Of a stretch of 64,000 nt of DNA, positions 6,914 to 16,066 are shown one piece after another. The position numbers were made by a program, and so were the translations under genes. The DNA lies in NCBI RefSeq assembly GCF_024347215.1, contig NZ_AP025282.1, forward strand, positions 2,852,001-2,916,000. Direction: 5' to 3'. The notes beneath the pieces were generated by a model. It ran no database searches, was not told where the DNA came from, and was given only the letters and a program-made list of their open reading frames with translations. Each line of letters starts with the position of its first letter. Position 1 is the stretch's first letter. Source of the DNA: Aliamphritea ceti. Lineage in GTDB: Bacteria; Pseudomonadota; Gammaproteobacteria; Pseudomonadales; Balneatricaceae.

Positions 6914-9900
6914 TCAGCGGCTCAGATATAACAGCCGCTGTAGAGGATGCAGAATCTGCTGCTGATCCTGTCGCTTAACCTGACTTCTGCAAGAATAACC
7001 AGTAGCAACCAGACGATCGCTATTTTCCGGCGCATTCACTACATCCGACCAGCTCATTTTATAGATGCCGGCTGAAGTTTCAGCGTTTTCTGCCTCATGC
7101 CCATAAGTACCGGACATACCACAACAACCTGTGACTGCCTGCGTCAATATCTGACCACAATCAGCAAAAATCTGCTGCCAGCCCTTCATACTGGCTGCTG
7201 CCGAGGTTTTTTCAGTGCAGTGTGCCAGCAGAATAAACTCTCCGGCAGCAAGGTGGTAATCAGCGGCATAATCCTGCAACGCATCGCTCTGTTTTGAAAG
7301 CCACTCTTGAATTAACTGCACTTCAACCTGAGTACGGTTGGCATCATCGCGATATTCCTGCCGGTATGTCAGCGTCATTGCCGGATCAATCCCCACCAGT
7401 GGCAACCCGGTATCAGCAAGTGCTTTGAGCATATCGGTATTACGGTCTGCCGTTTTCTCAAAACCCTTCATAAAGCCATGCACATGCAAAGGCTTACCAT
7501 TAGGGCGAAATGGTGCCAACATGACATTAAAACCAAGCCGCTGTAACAGTTCGATAACATCTAACACCAGCTGTACTTCAAAATGGCTGGTAAAAGCATC
7601 CTGCACAAGAATGACACTACGTGCCCGGTCAGCCTGTGTTAACCGGGTGATTCTGCTGACCGTTGCCAGCTCAACAACATGAGCTTCCAGCTGGCTGGCC
7701 AAGCTCTGTGGCGACATTTCAGGGTTATCTATCAACCCCAACAACCGGGCTGTTACCGCCCGCATTGCCGGACGCTGTGTCAGGGTATTATATAACAATG
7801 GCCATTTAGCCAGCGCTGGCAATAAAGGCTCCAGTCCCGCCAGCAAATAATCTTTAACCGGGCGCATATACCGACCGTAATACAGCTCAAGAAAACGCGA
7901 CCGGAAATCCGGCACATTTACTTTAATCGGACATTGAGCAACGCAAGACTTACATGCCAGACACCCCTGCATAGCCTCATAAACTTCATGATTAAAGTCA
8001 TACTGACCACGCTTAAGTGAAAGACTGTTGATCAGCCGACCGGGCAAGCTAAACAAAAAACTGCCCGCCTGAACCTTCTTACTTTCAGCAACCGGATCTG
8101 TATTTCGCTCAGCCAGTAACCTTAACCACTCCCGCACCAGCGATGCACGCCCTTTCGGTGAATGTTTGCGCTCCCGGGTTACTTTCCAGGAAGGACACAT
8201 AGCATCCTTAGGATCATAGTTATAACAGGCGCCATTACCGTTGCAGAACATAGCCTGGCTATATTCTTCCCTAACCTCTAGCGGAATCAACCGGTCATGT
8301 TGGCCCCGGGTTGCCACTTCATCAATTTTCAGTAGCTCTTCATCAGTATCAGCTGGCGTAGCAATTTTGCCAGGATTCAACTGATTCAACGGGTCAAACC
8401 CAGCCTTCAGACGCTGTAGCTGCGGATAAAGCTCACCAAAAAATGCCGGTGCATATTCAGAGCGCACCCCCTTACCGTGTTCCCCCCAAAGCAATCCGTT
8501 ATATTTTTGGGTCAACGCCACCACACCGTCAGTAATAGTTCTTACCAGCGATTCATCTTCCGCTTCTTTCATATCCATCGCCGGACGCACATGCAAAACC
8601 CCGGCATCAACATGACCAAACATCCCATATGCCAAACCATGCCCATCCAGCAAAGCACGAAACTCAGCAATAAATGGCGCTAAATTTTCTGGCGGTACTG
8701 CAGTGTCTTCAACGAAAGGAATTGGCCGTTGCTGCCCTTTGGCATTACCCAGTAAGCCAACAGCTTTTTTACGCATCGCCCAGACTTTGCCAATCTCATC
8801 ATTACCGTATACAACCGAGTAACCAAAACTTTTAGCCGGCTGCTGATTCACAGCATCAAGATAAGCAGTAAGACGTGCAACACCTGCTACCAGCTCTTCC
8901 TGACTGGCCGCCGTATATTCGACCAGGTTTATGCCTTTAATTTCTGGCTCTGAAGCTTCCTGCGGGAAATAGTCTTCCACGGTTTGCCAGACAATATCCT
9001 GCATCGCCAGCGCTAATACTTTTGAGTCAATGGTTTCAACAGAGGTAGGCTTACACGCCATCACATGCTTGGCATCTTCCAGCGAATCCTGAAAGCCTGC
9101 ATATTTAATATTCACTAAGGCTGAAAACTCAGGGATAGGCAATACATTCAGCTTTGCCTCGGTAATAAAAGCCAGCGAACCTTCAGCGCCACAAAGCACC
9201 GAATTAAGGTCAAACAAACCTGTTTCGGTACGGATATGCGCCAAATCATATCCTGTCAGACACCGGTTAAGCGGGGGAAACACATCTTCAATCAGCTGTT
9301 TATTATCCCGGTGAATATCATCCACCAGACGATGCACTGCGCCGACTTTGTCATCACGCCTTTTAACCTGCTCCAGCTCAGCCTCAGCTAATGGCTCAGA
9401 TTGCCACTCACTGCCATCGAGAAAAACTGAGCTCAATGCCAGTACGTGATCCCGGGTTTTGCCATACAGACATGACCCCTGACCACTGGCATCAGTATTA
9501 ATCATGCCGCCGATTGTTGCCCTATTACTGGTCGATAGTTCAGGCGCAAAAAATAACCCGAAAGGCTTCAGCGCAGCATTCAGCTGATCTTTAACCACAC
9601 CGGTTTGTACACGCACCCAGCGCTGTTCAGCATTGATCTCCAGCACCTGATTCATATGCCGGGATATATCCACTACCACACCATCAGTCAGCGACTGACC
9701 ATTTGTTCCGGTACCGCCACCACGCGGCGCTAAGACCACAGTCTTAAACTTTTCTTCACTGGCCAGCCTCGCAATTAACACCAGATCAGATGTTTGTTTC
9801 GGGTAAACCACCCCTTGCGGCAAAACCTGATAAATACTGTTATCTGTTGCTAGAACTACCCGGTTGGCATAATCCGGATTCACATCACCGGCAAAACCAT

Positions 9901-9973
9901 TGGCAGTTAACTGATTAAAAAATTCCAGATAAAGGGCTTGAACAGGATTCAGGTTATCAAGACGGGGAATCAT
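6914..9973 (-). CDS. ydiJ: FAD-linked dehydrogenase with Fe-S domain, YdiJ-like
   Basis: A 1019-aa fusion protein matching E. coli YdiJ in length and layout; YdiJ is reported as a D-2-hydroxyglutarate dehydrogenase. The N-terminal half is a PCMH-type FAD-binding domain (APRGGGTGTNGQSL, GGMINTDASGQGS) with a vanillyl-alcohol-oxidase-type C-terminal cap. A ferredoxin-like segment follows with a cysteine cluster (CLACKSCVAQCP) and an upstream cysteine region (FCNGNGACYNYD). The C-terminal part has CCG-type motifs (VTGCCGMSGTYGHE). It is a soluble or peripheral respiratory dehydrogenase oxidising a 2-hydroxyacid. The substrate is inferred only by homology. It diverges from the LysR gene, which may control it. 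Confidence 0.9.
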   Translation of the reverse strand: MIPRLDNLNPVQALYLEFFNQLTANGFAGDVNPDYANRVVLATDNSIYQVLPQGVVYPKQTSDLVLIARLASEEKFKTVVLAPRGGGTGTNGQSLTDGVVVDISRHMNQVLEINAEQRWVRVQTGVVKDQLNAALKPFGLFFAPELSTSNRATIGGMINTDASGQGSCLYGKTRDHVLALSSVFLDGSEWQSEPLAEAELEQVKRRDDKVGAVHRLVDDIHRDNKQLIEDVFPPLNRCLTGYDLAHIRTETGLFDLNSVLCGAEGSLAFITEAKLNVLPIPEFSALVNIKYAGFQDSLEDAKHVMACKPTSVETIDSKVLALAMQDIVWQTVEDYFPQEASEPEIKGINLVEYTAASQEELVAGVARLTAYLDAVNQQPAKSFGYSVVYGNDEIGKVWAMRKKAVGLLGNAKGQQRPIPFVEDTAVPPENLAPFIAEFRALLDGHGLAYGMFGHVDAGVLHVRPAMDMKEAEDESLVRTITDGVVALTQKYNGLLWGEHGKGVRSEYAPAFFGELYPQLQRLKAGFDPLNQLNPGKIATPADTDEELLKIDEVATRGQHDRLIPLEVREEYSQAMFCNGNGACYNYDPKDAMCPSWKVTRERKHSPKGRASLVREWLRLLAERNTDPVAESKKVQAGSFLFSLPGRLINSLSLKRGQYDFNHEVYEAMQGCLACKSCVAQCPIKVNVPDFRSRFLELYYGRYMRPVKDYLLAGLEPLLPALAKWPLLYNTLTQRPAMRAVTARLLGLIDNPEMSPQSLASQLEAHVVELATVSRITRLTQADRARSVILVQDAFTSHFEVQLVLDVIELLQRLGFNVMLAPFRPNGKPLHVHGFMKGFEKTADRNTDMLKALADTGLPLVGIDPAMTLTYRQEYRDDANRTQVEVQLIQEWLSKQSDALQDYAADYHLAAGEFILLAHCTEKTSAAASMKGWQQIFADCGQILTQAVTGCCGMSGTYGHEAENAETSAGIYKMSWSDVVNAPENSDRLVATGYSCRSQVKRQDQQQILHPLQRLLYLSR

Positions 9974-10179
9974 GGAAGAATATCTCTTGGCGTTTATTAT
10001 AAATACAATATTAACAGATACTTATAGGATAAACTGAATTTATTACATTATTCATATTTATACTTAGACTGCTGTTTTCTGGCTCATGAGTGACAGTTTG
10101 AGGCTTAATCATTAATTACTCAAACGATTTAATTTGATAGATTAATCATCATTAAGAATTAATTGTTCGGACTCCACCT

Positions 10180-11112
10180 ATGCAAAACAGCCATAATTTG
10201 TCGGTAAGACACCTGCGTGCATTTCTCCAGATAGCCGCAACAGGCAGCTTTACCCGTGCCGCAGAAAGCCTGCATCAGACCCAGTCCACACTGACAGCAA
10301 CGATTAAACAACTGGAGCAGCAAGTCGGTCTGTCACTGTTCGACCGCACCACACGGAGCGTCATTCTTACTCAGGCAGGCGAACGCTTTTTACCCCAGGC
10401 AAAGCAACTCATTTCAGATTTCGACACAGCCATCGGCGACCTGCAAGCCATCTCTGCACATCAGCACGGTTTAGTAACAGTGGCGGCCTCCCCTTCAACC
10501 GTCAGTCGGCTGCTGCCCAAACTGGTACAGCTATATAAAGCAGAATACCCGGATGTCGATATTTGCCTGCGGGATGATAATGCCGCACAACTGGAACAAC
10601 TGATTATCAGTAATGACGCTGACTTTGCCATTGCTGCCAGCCACAGCCAGCATCCGGATCTTAACTATCAGCAAATTCTTACCGACGACTATGGCGTAGT
10701 CCTTACCCGCCATCACCCTTTGAGCGACATACCACAACTTACATGGCAACAGATTGAAGCAGAACCTCTGGTTCATCTCAGCAGTGACAGCGCTATTCGC
10801 CAGCAATTAACAGAACACATCCCTGCATTTTCACAACCGCCGGGATTAGAAGTTTCAACCACCTCAGGCCTGGCAGCACTCGTCGAGCAAGGTCTGGGCA
10901 TTACTCTGCTTCCGGCACTTGCTGCCAGTACAACAGCCTTCCAAAACCTTAACTTCGTCCCGCTCAGCAATCCGCTGATAACCCGCCGTATTTGTATTAT
11001 TACGCGCAAATCCCGTTCACTAAGCCCAGCAGCAGCGAGTTTTCTCAAACTGATTCAGCAATATCTTGAGCAGGCCCGCCTGCCCACGCATGTACGCCTC
11101 ACAAGCCAATGA
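10180..11112 (+). CDS. LysR-family transcriptional regulator
   Basis: A 310-aa LysR-type regulator. The N-terminal winged helix-turn-helix is clear (LRAFLQIAATGSFTRAAESL, then QLEQQVGLSLFDRTTR, residues about 8-65), followed by a linker helix and a type 2 periplasmic-binding-like effector domain (about 92-300). The effector is unknown. It is divergent from ydiJ across a 206-bp AT-rich gap (9974-10179), the arrangement typical of a LysR regulator and its target. That ydiJ is the target is inference. Confidence 0.9.
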   Translation: MQNSHNLSVRHLRAFLQIAATGSFTRAAESLHQTQSTLTATIKQLEQQVGLSLFDRTTRSVILTQAGERFLPQAKQLISDFDTAIGDLQAISAHQHGLVTVAASPSTVSRLLPKLVQLYKAEYPDVDICLRDDNAAQLEQLIISNDADFAIAASHSQHPDLNYQQILTDDYGVVLTRHHPLSDIPQLTWQQIEAEPLVHLSSDSAIRQQLTEHIPAFSQPPGLEVSTTSGLAALVEQGLGITLLPALAASTTAFQNLNFVPLSNPLITRRICIITRKSRSLSPAAASFLKLIQQYLEQARLPTHVRLTSQ

Positions 11113-11291
11113 AAACACATGTCATTTTGGGATATACATGCAGGCATGAAGCGCCCTGATCGCTATATCTGAATGAATTCTTTCTATAGGCTTAATGAAC
11201 AAGCTCAAAATGGGTAATGGAATAAGGATGATGTTCCGTACCAGATGTCCTAACTCTAAAGCCTCACGTTGCAGGAAGATTAGCGCCTATT

Positions 11292-12893
11292 ATGAAAATA
11301 AATATCACCCACAAAGCTTCGATCGGATACCTTATTATTCTGATCATGACGGTGGTCGCAGCCACTATCCTATATAACGCCACCCACCTTATCCGCGACA
11401 AAGTAAATGTCTTCGTCGATGACACATTACCCGCTCTCAATCATATCCAGGACATTAATCTGTCACTGAATGAGCTTGAAATAACCGCTTACGAACTCTA
11501 CGGCACCAGCATCACTCCTGATCAATTTGCCAGCCGCGCGGCTTCTGAACTGGAACACATTAATGCTGCTGTTTCCGCCTACCAGTCCATCCGTGGTAAT
11601 GATATGGGGCAGTTACAAGGAATTGTAGACTCAGTCAGCAACTCTCTGGGGCAACTGCAACAAACCATGTCTGCCAGCAACAAAGACTGGGACAAAGCGC
11701 GTAATCAACTGGCAGACCTCTCAGCCCGCGCAACTGATGGCAAAAACCGTATTGCTGAAATCAAACAGATGATCCAGGAAGACGCTAACGCCGGTGTCGC
11801 AGAAGTCAGCAACATGCTCGGCAACGAAATTCAGTTACTCTTCGTACTTATCATACTGATCCTGGCAGTCGTCATCGCGGCATTCATTGTGACTAAACGC
11901 CTGGTCGCTGCACCTATCCTGTCACTGTCCAATGATATCGATGTTGTGGCCAGCAGCTACAACCTTCGCCATGAAGTAAAAACCTTTGCTGAAGATGAGA
12001 TTGGCGATGCCGCACAGCGCCTTAATGCGCTACTTGGCACTTTCCGTACCGCCATGACCGAAGTAAACAACGCCGCTCAGGGCACACAGGCCGCAGTATC
12101 AACCTTAAGTTCTGTTGCCACCACCTCAGATCAGCAAATTGATAATTTAAGTCAAATGATCGATGAACTAATGGACACTACCCGTGACCTTGAAGGCCAT
12201 ATTAAAGACCAGGTAGTACGCTCTGAAGCTGCCGCTGAAGCGGCAAATAAAGGTGCTGATGAAGTTGATAAAGGCGCATCAGAAATGCAACGCACATCCG
12301 ACAGCATTGATGAACTGGCGAACGATGTCGAAAAAGCCTCTAACGAATTAATGCAGCTGCACGAAACCAGCAATCAGGTCGGACAGGTCGTCAGCACTAT
12401 TGCCGATATCGCTGAACAAACTAACTTGCTGGCACTCAACGCAGCAATTGAAGCTGCACGGGCCGGTGAGTCTGGGCGGGGCTTTGCCGTTGTTGCCGAT
12501 GAAGTACGTACCCTGGCAACACGTACTCACCAGTCAACCGCTGAAATCAATGAGATGCTGGCAGCACTGGTACAGTCAATCAACACAGTCGTAAACTCAA
12601 TGCAGAGCGGCCGCGAGAAAGCTTCCGCATCTGTTGAGCTTGGCCAGAACATGGTGACAGTGCTGAATGAAATCCGCGCCTCCATCCTGTCCCTCAGTGA
12701 AGAAAGCCATCAGGTAGCCACTGAAACCGAACGGGCCGGTGAACAGGTATCCAGCATTGCAGGTGATGTTCAACAGTTCTGTTCCATTGGTAAGAGCGTC
12801 GCTGAAGACTCTCAACGAATTAAAACTGAAGCCCACAGCCTGAATGATCACGGCAATACCCTAAACAACACGGTTGCCCGCTTTAAGGTCTGA
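11292..12893 (+). CDS. Methyl-accepting chemotaxis protein
   Basis: A 533-aa transmembrane chemoreceptor. TM1 lies at about 10-29, a four-helix-bundle type periplasmic sensor at about 30-180, TM2 at about 181-201 and a HAMP domain at about 202-258. The cytoplasmic methylation and signalling helices follow, with the conserved hairpin tip EQTNLLALNAAIEAARAGE and GRGFAVVADEVRTLA. The ligand is unknown. It ends just before a strong terminator shared with the convergent DMT gene. The ATG at 11292 is the best start, with AGGAAG somewhat far upstream. Confidence 0.94.
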   Translation: MKINITHKASIGYLIILIMTVVAATILYNATHLIRDKVNVFVDDTLPALNHIQDINLSLNELEITAYELYGTSITPDQFASRAASELEHINAAVSAYQSIRGNDMGQLQGIVDSVSNSLGQLQQTMSASNKDWDKARNQLADLSARATDGKNRIAEIKQMIQEDANAGVAEVSNMLGNEIQLLFVLIILILAVVIAAFIVTKRLVAAPILSLSNDIDVVASSYNLRHEVKTFAEDEIGDAAQRLNALLGTFRTAMTEVNNAAQGTQAAVSTLSSVATTSDQQIDNLSQMIDELMDTTRDLEGHIKDQVVRSEAAAEAANKGADEVDKGASEMQRTSDSIDELANDVEKASNELMQLHETSNQVGQVVSTIADIAEQTNLLALNAAIEAARAGESGRGFAVVADEVRTLATRTHQSTAEINEMLAALVQSINTVVNSMQSGREKASASVELGQNMVTVLNEIRASILSLSEESHQVATETERAGEQVSSIAGDVQQFCSIGKSVAEDSQRIKTEAHSLNDHGNTLNNTVARFKV

Positions 12894-12920
12894 GCCAGCG
12901 ACCGAATAAAACTTAAAGAT

Positions 12921-12956
12921 AAAAGCCTCTGCAGCTAACTGCAGAGGCTTTTTTAA
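12921..12956. terminator. Bidirectional Rho-independent terminator
   Basis: A perfect 12-bp stem (AAGCCTCTGCAG, 12923-12934, and its complement, 12939-12950) with loop CTAA. T-rich flanks on both strands let it serve the MCP gene and the convergent DMT transporter gene. Confidence 0.93.
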
Positions 12957-12957
12957 T

Positions 12958-13827
12958 TTAACGGCGCCGCAATACCAAATAGACACCAAACACAGTGACA
13001 CCTATGGCAGCTAATTGCAGCAAGGACAGCTGCTCATCAAATAACAACCAGGCCTCTATCGCCGCAGCAGGTGGGACTAAATAAAAGAAACTCGCCACTC
13101 TGGCCGACTCACCTTCCCGAATCATCAGCATTAACAATAAAATCGCTGCCACTGATAAACCAAATACCAGCCAGGCCATCGCCAGCCAGAGCGTCGGCGT
13201 CCACTGCACCACCCGCTCTTCAAACAGAAACGCCAGCAGCCCCATAAAAATAGCTGTCGAAATATACTGATATACAGAGCCCGCTAACAGATCCACTGAA
13301 CCGCCAAACTGCTTCTGATACAGGGTCCCCACCGAAATAGCGATAAGCGCACAGCCAACCGCTACAAAAGCGCCCAGCCCGACATTTAGATTAGCGCCAC
13401 CCTGCTGACCACTCAGAATCACTACACTGACACCCAACAGACCCAGCGCCATTCCCAGCCACTGAACACTTAATAGCTTCTGGCCAAACCAGCGCCAGCT
13501 CAGCAATGCCGTCAACAGCGGCTGAAGACCCACAAAAATTGCTGTAATACCCGCCGGCATACCCAGCTTAATCGCAGCAAACACACCTCCTAAATAGCAA
13601 CCGTGCACCAGAAACCCAGTCACCATCTGATGACCTGCCTCCACTGGCGCAGGCCAGCGGGGTTTAAACATAAAACACAAGCCTGCAAACACCACCAATG
13701 TAAAAAGCATACGGAGAAACAACAGATAAAAAGGCTCAATAAATGGCAACGCATACTTTGCACCGACAAAACCGGTACTCCACAACAACACGAACATCCA
13801 TGGAACGAACGCAATCGCGCGATTCAT
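12958..13827 (-). CDS. EamA/DMT-superfamily transporter
   Basis: A 289-aa inner-membrane protein with about ten hydrophobic helices arranged as two EamA repeats; the first begins VPWMFVLLWSTGFVGAKYAL. Family members export amino acids, metabolites or drugs, and the substrate cannot be read from sequence. The start at ATG 13827 has AAGGA 8 nt upstream. The frame's first ATG at 13836 overlaps that Shine-Dalgarno and was rejected. Confidence 0.88.
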   Translation of the reverse strand: MNRAIAFVPWMFVLLWSTGFVGAKYALPFIEPFYLLFLRMLFTLVVFAGLCFMFKPRWPAPVEAGHQMVTGFLVHGCYLGGVFAAIKLGMPAGITAIFVGLQPLLTALLSWRWFGQKLLSVQWLGMALGLLGVSVVILSGQQGGANLNVGLGAFVAVGCALIAISVGTLYQKQFGGSVDLLAGSVYQYISTAIFMGLLAFLFEERVVQWTPTLWLAMAWLVFGLSVAAILLLMLMIREGESARVASFFYLVPPAAAIEAWLLFDEQLSLLQLAAIGVTVFGVYLVLRRR

Positions 13828-14163
13828 AGCAAACATCCTTCAGCAGCAAACAGAAATTGCGGAAAAGTCTTCAGAAAACAATCAGGAACGCCGGATCATA
13901 ACGAAAATACATGGCCGGCAATACCTCCAGAACAAGGTTAAATTCATACTCATAAGCCATCTATATATCATCAGGCGTTTTTGCAGCAGAAAACCTCAAT
14001 ATAAAGTCAGCTCTCTGCGTCTTCCGGTTGACGACCCTTCACTCCCTGAGTTACAAATAAACTGCCGCCACAAGCTATCTTCAGCTAACATTTATCTATC
14101 AGCTGTTGTTATAACTACCTAATAATCAAAATAATTTGCGGCCACAGGTATTAAGAAGTATTT
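13828..14163. other. Intergenic region between DMT and zinc-ribbon genes
   Basis: A gap of 336 bp between divergent genes. I see no convincing coding frame or RNA gene. A weak promoter-like TTGACG-N17-TTACAA occurs on the plus strand near 14026-14055, and AAGAAG precedes the ATG at 14164. Confidence 0.5.
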
Positions 14164-15081
14164 ATGAGTAAATTTTATACTGCCGAACGCGTCAAAATAG
14201 ACAGCCTTAACGATATTACCCAGCGCCCTGCTTATACCGACACTGTCAGGCCACTGCGCTCCGAATTTAAATATGTCGTCGCCGCTTACTCTTTCCCCCG
14301 CAAGATCGCCTGTTGCTCTGTGGCCAATTGCTATCAGAACCACAAAAAAGGCTTTCTGGTACACACCGCACATGGCCGGGAATGCAGCCTTTGCGAAAAC
14401 TGCGCCCGCAAACTCATGGCTCCGGAGCTACTGAAGCCACCCCGTCCAACCAGGGTTAGCAGTAAGTCTTCTGCACCTAAAACCAAAACTGTCAGCAGCC
14501 GCGCTCCCGCTACACCAGCTGAAGACTTAGTTGTACTCAACCTAACCGATATTCACCAGCGCTGCGCTGACACCAAAGCCCGGGTTGAAGAGTTAAAGAA
14601 ACAACCCAAAGGCGCCAGCTGGCTGTATCAGTCATTGCGTAATTTTAAGCAAGCCTGTCCAGCTGAACTCTTAGAGGCCCTTAAAAGCCTGCATCAGCAA
14701 GGCGAAAACAGCCCTGTACTGGAGCAAATGATAGAAGCTGACGCGAATGACGCACAATTAGCAGACGTTGAAAACCTGCAGGGTCTGGGTGTTTTTGCAG
14801 GCGATATTCGGCAGCAGTTAATCGACACTTGCCTGAAAGGCATCACTGAACTGGAAAAAAAGCTGAGCCGCTATAAGGATACTGACACACTGCAGCTGCC
14901 GGATGACTGGTTTGACGATATAAGTCAGGCATTAAACAATGGCGAACAACTACTCAGTGAAGCTAACCTATTTTTCACACCGGAAAATCTGTTACGCCTT
15001 AGCAGCTTGCCACTGGAAGGCAAAGCTCATCAACAGGTACGCAAGTTGCAGTGGGACTGCGACAAAGGCAAACCACGCTAA
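14164..15081 (+). CDS. Uncharacterised protein with N-terminal zinc-ribbon-like module
   Basis: A 305-aa soluble protein that I do not recognise. Residues about 36-85 hold a cysteine/histidine cluster: C50, C51, C56, H60, then C74-x2-C77-x2-C80, with GFLVHTAHG between the two knuckles. This suggests a treble-clef or zinc-ribbon metal site. A basic, Pro/Ser/Thr-rich linker follows (about 90-120), then a helical, Gln/Leu/Glu-rich region to the end, probably coiled coil. It is followed after 9 bp by another unknown gene, so the two probably form an operon. A nucleic-acid or protein-binding role is possible but not shown. Confidence 0.75.
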   Translation: MSKFYTAERVKIDSLNDITQRPAYTDTVRPLRSEFKYVVAAYSFPRKIACCSVANCYQNHKKGFLVHTAHGRECSLCENCARKLMAPELLKPPRPTRVSSKSSAPKTKTVSSRAPATPAEDLVVLNLTDIHQRCADTKARVEELKKQPKGASWLYQSLRNFKQACPAELLEALKSLHQQGENSPVLEQMIEADANDAQLADVENLQGLGVFAGDIRQQLIDTCLKGITELEKKLSRYKDTDTLQLPDDWFDDISQALNNGEQLLSEANLFFTPENLLRLSSLPLEGKAHQQVRKLQWDCDKGKPR

Positions 15082-15090
15082 CGACTTACT

Positions 15091-15501
15091 ATGCCATCAC
15101 TCACTCAGATTAATGACTTACCCGCCCCACAACGCTTGCATGAAGACTTGTGCTGGTTTCACCATCACAGCCCACACCAGCAAACAACTCTTCTGGTTTA
15201 CGCCATTGAACGGGATTTTTTGTCGGCACCGAAAAGCTTTGCGGTTGTGGAACTGTCAGGAGAAATGACACCGGAAGTACACCAGATGCATACTGCCACT
15301 TATTTACAACAACTCGACATGGACGCTGAGCTGACGACGGGTTTATACGGCATAGATCTGGATGAGGAGACCGATATCCTGCTTCTCCTCAGCCAGCAGT
15401 CAGCACTGGAGGTTACCTATCAGCAACGACGTCTGATAACAACGCTATACCACTGCTCAGACAGTCAACAGGCATTACTGCAGTACCTCCGTACAGACTG
15501 A
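15091..15501 (+). CDS. Hypothetical protein, second gene of unknown pair
   Basis: A 136-aa acidic protein starting MPSLTQINDLPAPQRLHE. It has no signal peptide, membrane helix or recognised motif, and is rich in His, Gln and Leu. It begins 9 bp after the zinc-ribbon gene and is likely co-transcribed and functionally linked. It has the coding-like composition and codon use of its neighbours, but there is no family assignment. Confidence 0.65.
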   Translation: MPSLTQINDLPAPQRLHEDLCWFHHHSPHQQTTLLVYAIERDFLSAPKSFAVVELSGEMTPEVHQMHTATYLQQLDMDAELTTGLYGIDLDEETDILLLLSQQSALEVTYQQRRLITTLYHCSDSQQALLQYLRTD

Positions 15502-15513
15502 CTCTTAGACAAA

Positions 15514-15541
15514 CTGCCAGCTCATGCCGGCTGGCGATTTA
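15514..15541. terminator. Possible hairpin terminator between convergent genes
   Basis: GCCAGC (15516-15521), an 8-nt loop and GCTGGC (15530-15535), followed by GATTT. The T-tract is weak, so termination efficiency is uncertain. Confidence 0.4.
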
Positions 15542-15542
15542 G

Positions 15543-15779
15543 CTAGTCGCTCTTACCCCATGGGCTACTTTTAGTATCCAGATATAACTGTTCAACTTTA
15601 GTACGCGCCCAGGGCGTGCGTCGCAAAAATTTCAGACTGGATTTAACACTGGGGTTTTGCTGAAAACAGTTAATATCAATCAGCTGACCAAGACGCTCCC
15701 AGCCATAATGCTGTTCCAACTCAGTAACGATCTGTTCTAGCTTAACGCCATGCAGCGGATTGTTTGGTTGCTGATCCAT
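15543..15779 (-). CDS. VF530 (DUF2132) family protein
   Basis: A 78-aa protein with the strongly conserved family pattern NNPLHGVKLEQIVTELEQHY, then GWERLGQLIDINCF, NPSVKSSLKFLRRTPWAR and KVEQLYL. VF530 from Vibrio fischeri has a solved structure with a helical, DNA-binding-like fold; its physiological role is unknown. It is full length. It converges with the two unknown genes and is flanked by a 287-bp gap before the ion channel gene. Confidence 0.9.
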   Translation of the reverse strand: MDQQPNNPLHGVKLEQIVTELEQHYGWERLGQLIDINCFQQNPSVKSSLKFLRRTPWARTKVEQLYLDTKSSPWGKSD

Positions 15780-16066
15780 AAAATTCCGGTCGACTCATTA
15801 ATTTCTGGCGCAATTATACGGCCTCTCAGTCGCGACCGATACTTAATTAGCCACAATCATTAATCCGGATTTCACAACGAAGCTAGCCGTCAGAACGGAC
15901 CTACATAACAACTGAGCAAGCAGCAAACACTCTAAATGCTGTTCTAACTAAAGCATGTCAGATAACTTCCGTTCCAGGTCTTACCGAGCGTTTTCTTCCG
16001 CATTTGAGCTGGGTTACAATGCCCAGCCTGAACATCAACCTTCACTGATCAGTTGTCACTCAATCT

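Noticed and set aside
11250..11292. Sigma28 promoter before the chemoreceptor
   Set aside because: TAAAGCCT is followed by only a partial match to the -10 and with a shifted spacer.
13860..14120. Small coding frames in the 13.8-14.1 kb gap
   Set aside because: Candidates overlap the start of the neighbouring genes, with no ribosome site or coding-like composition.
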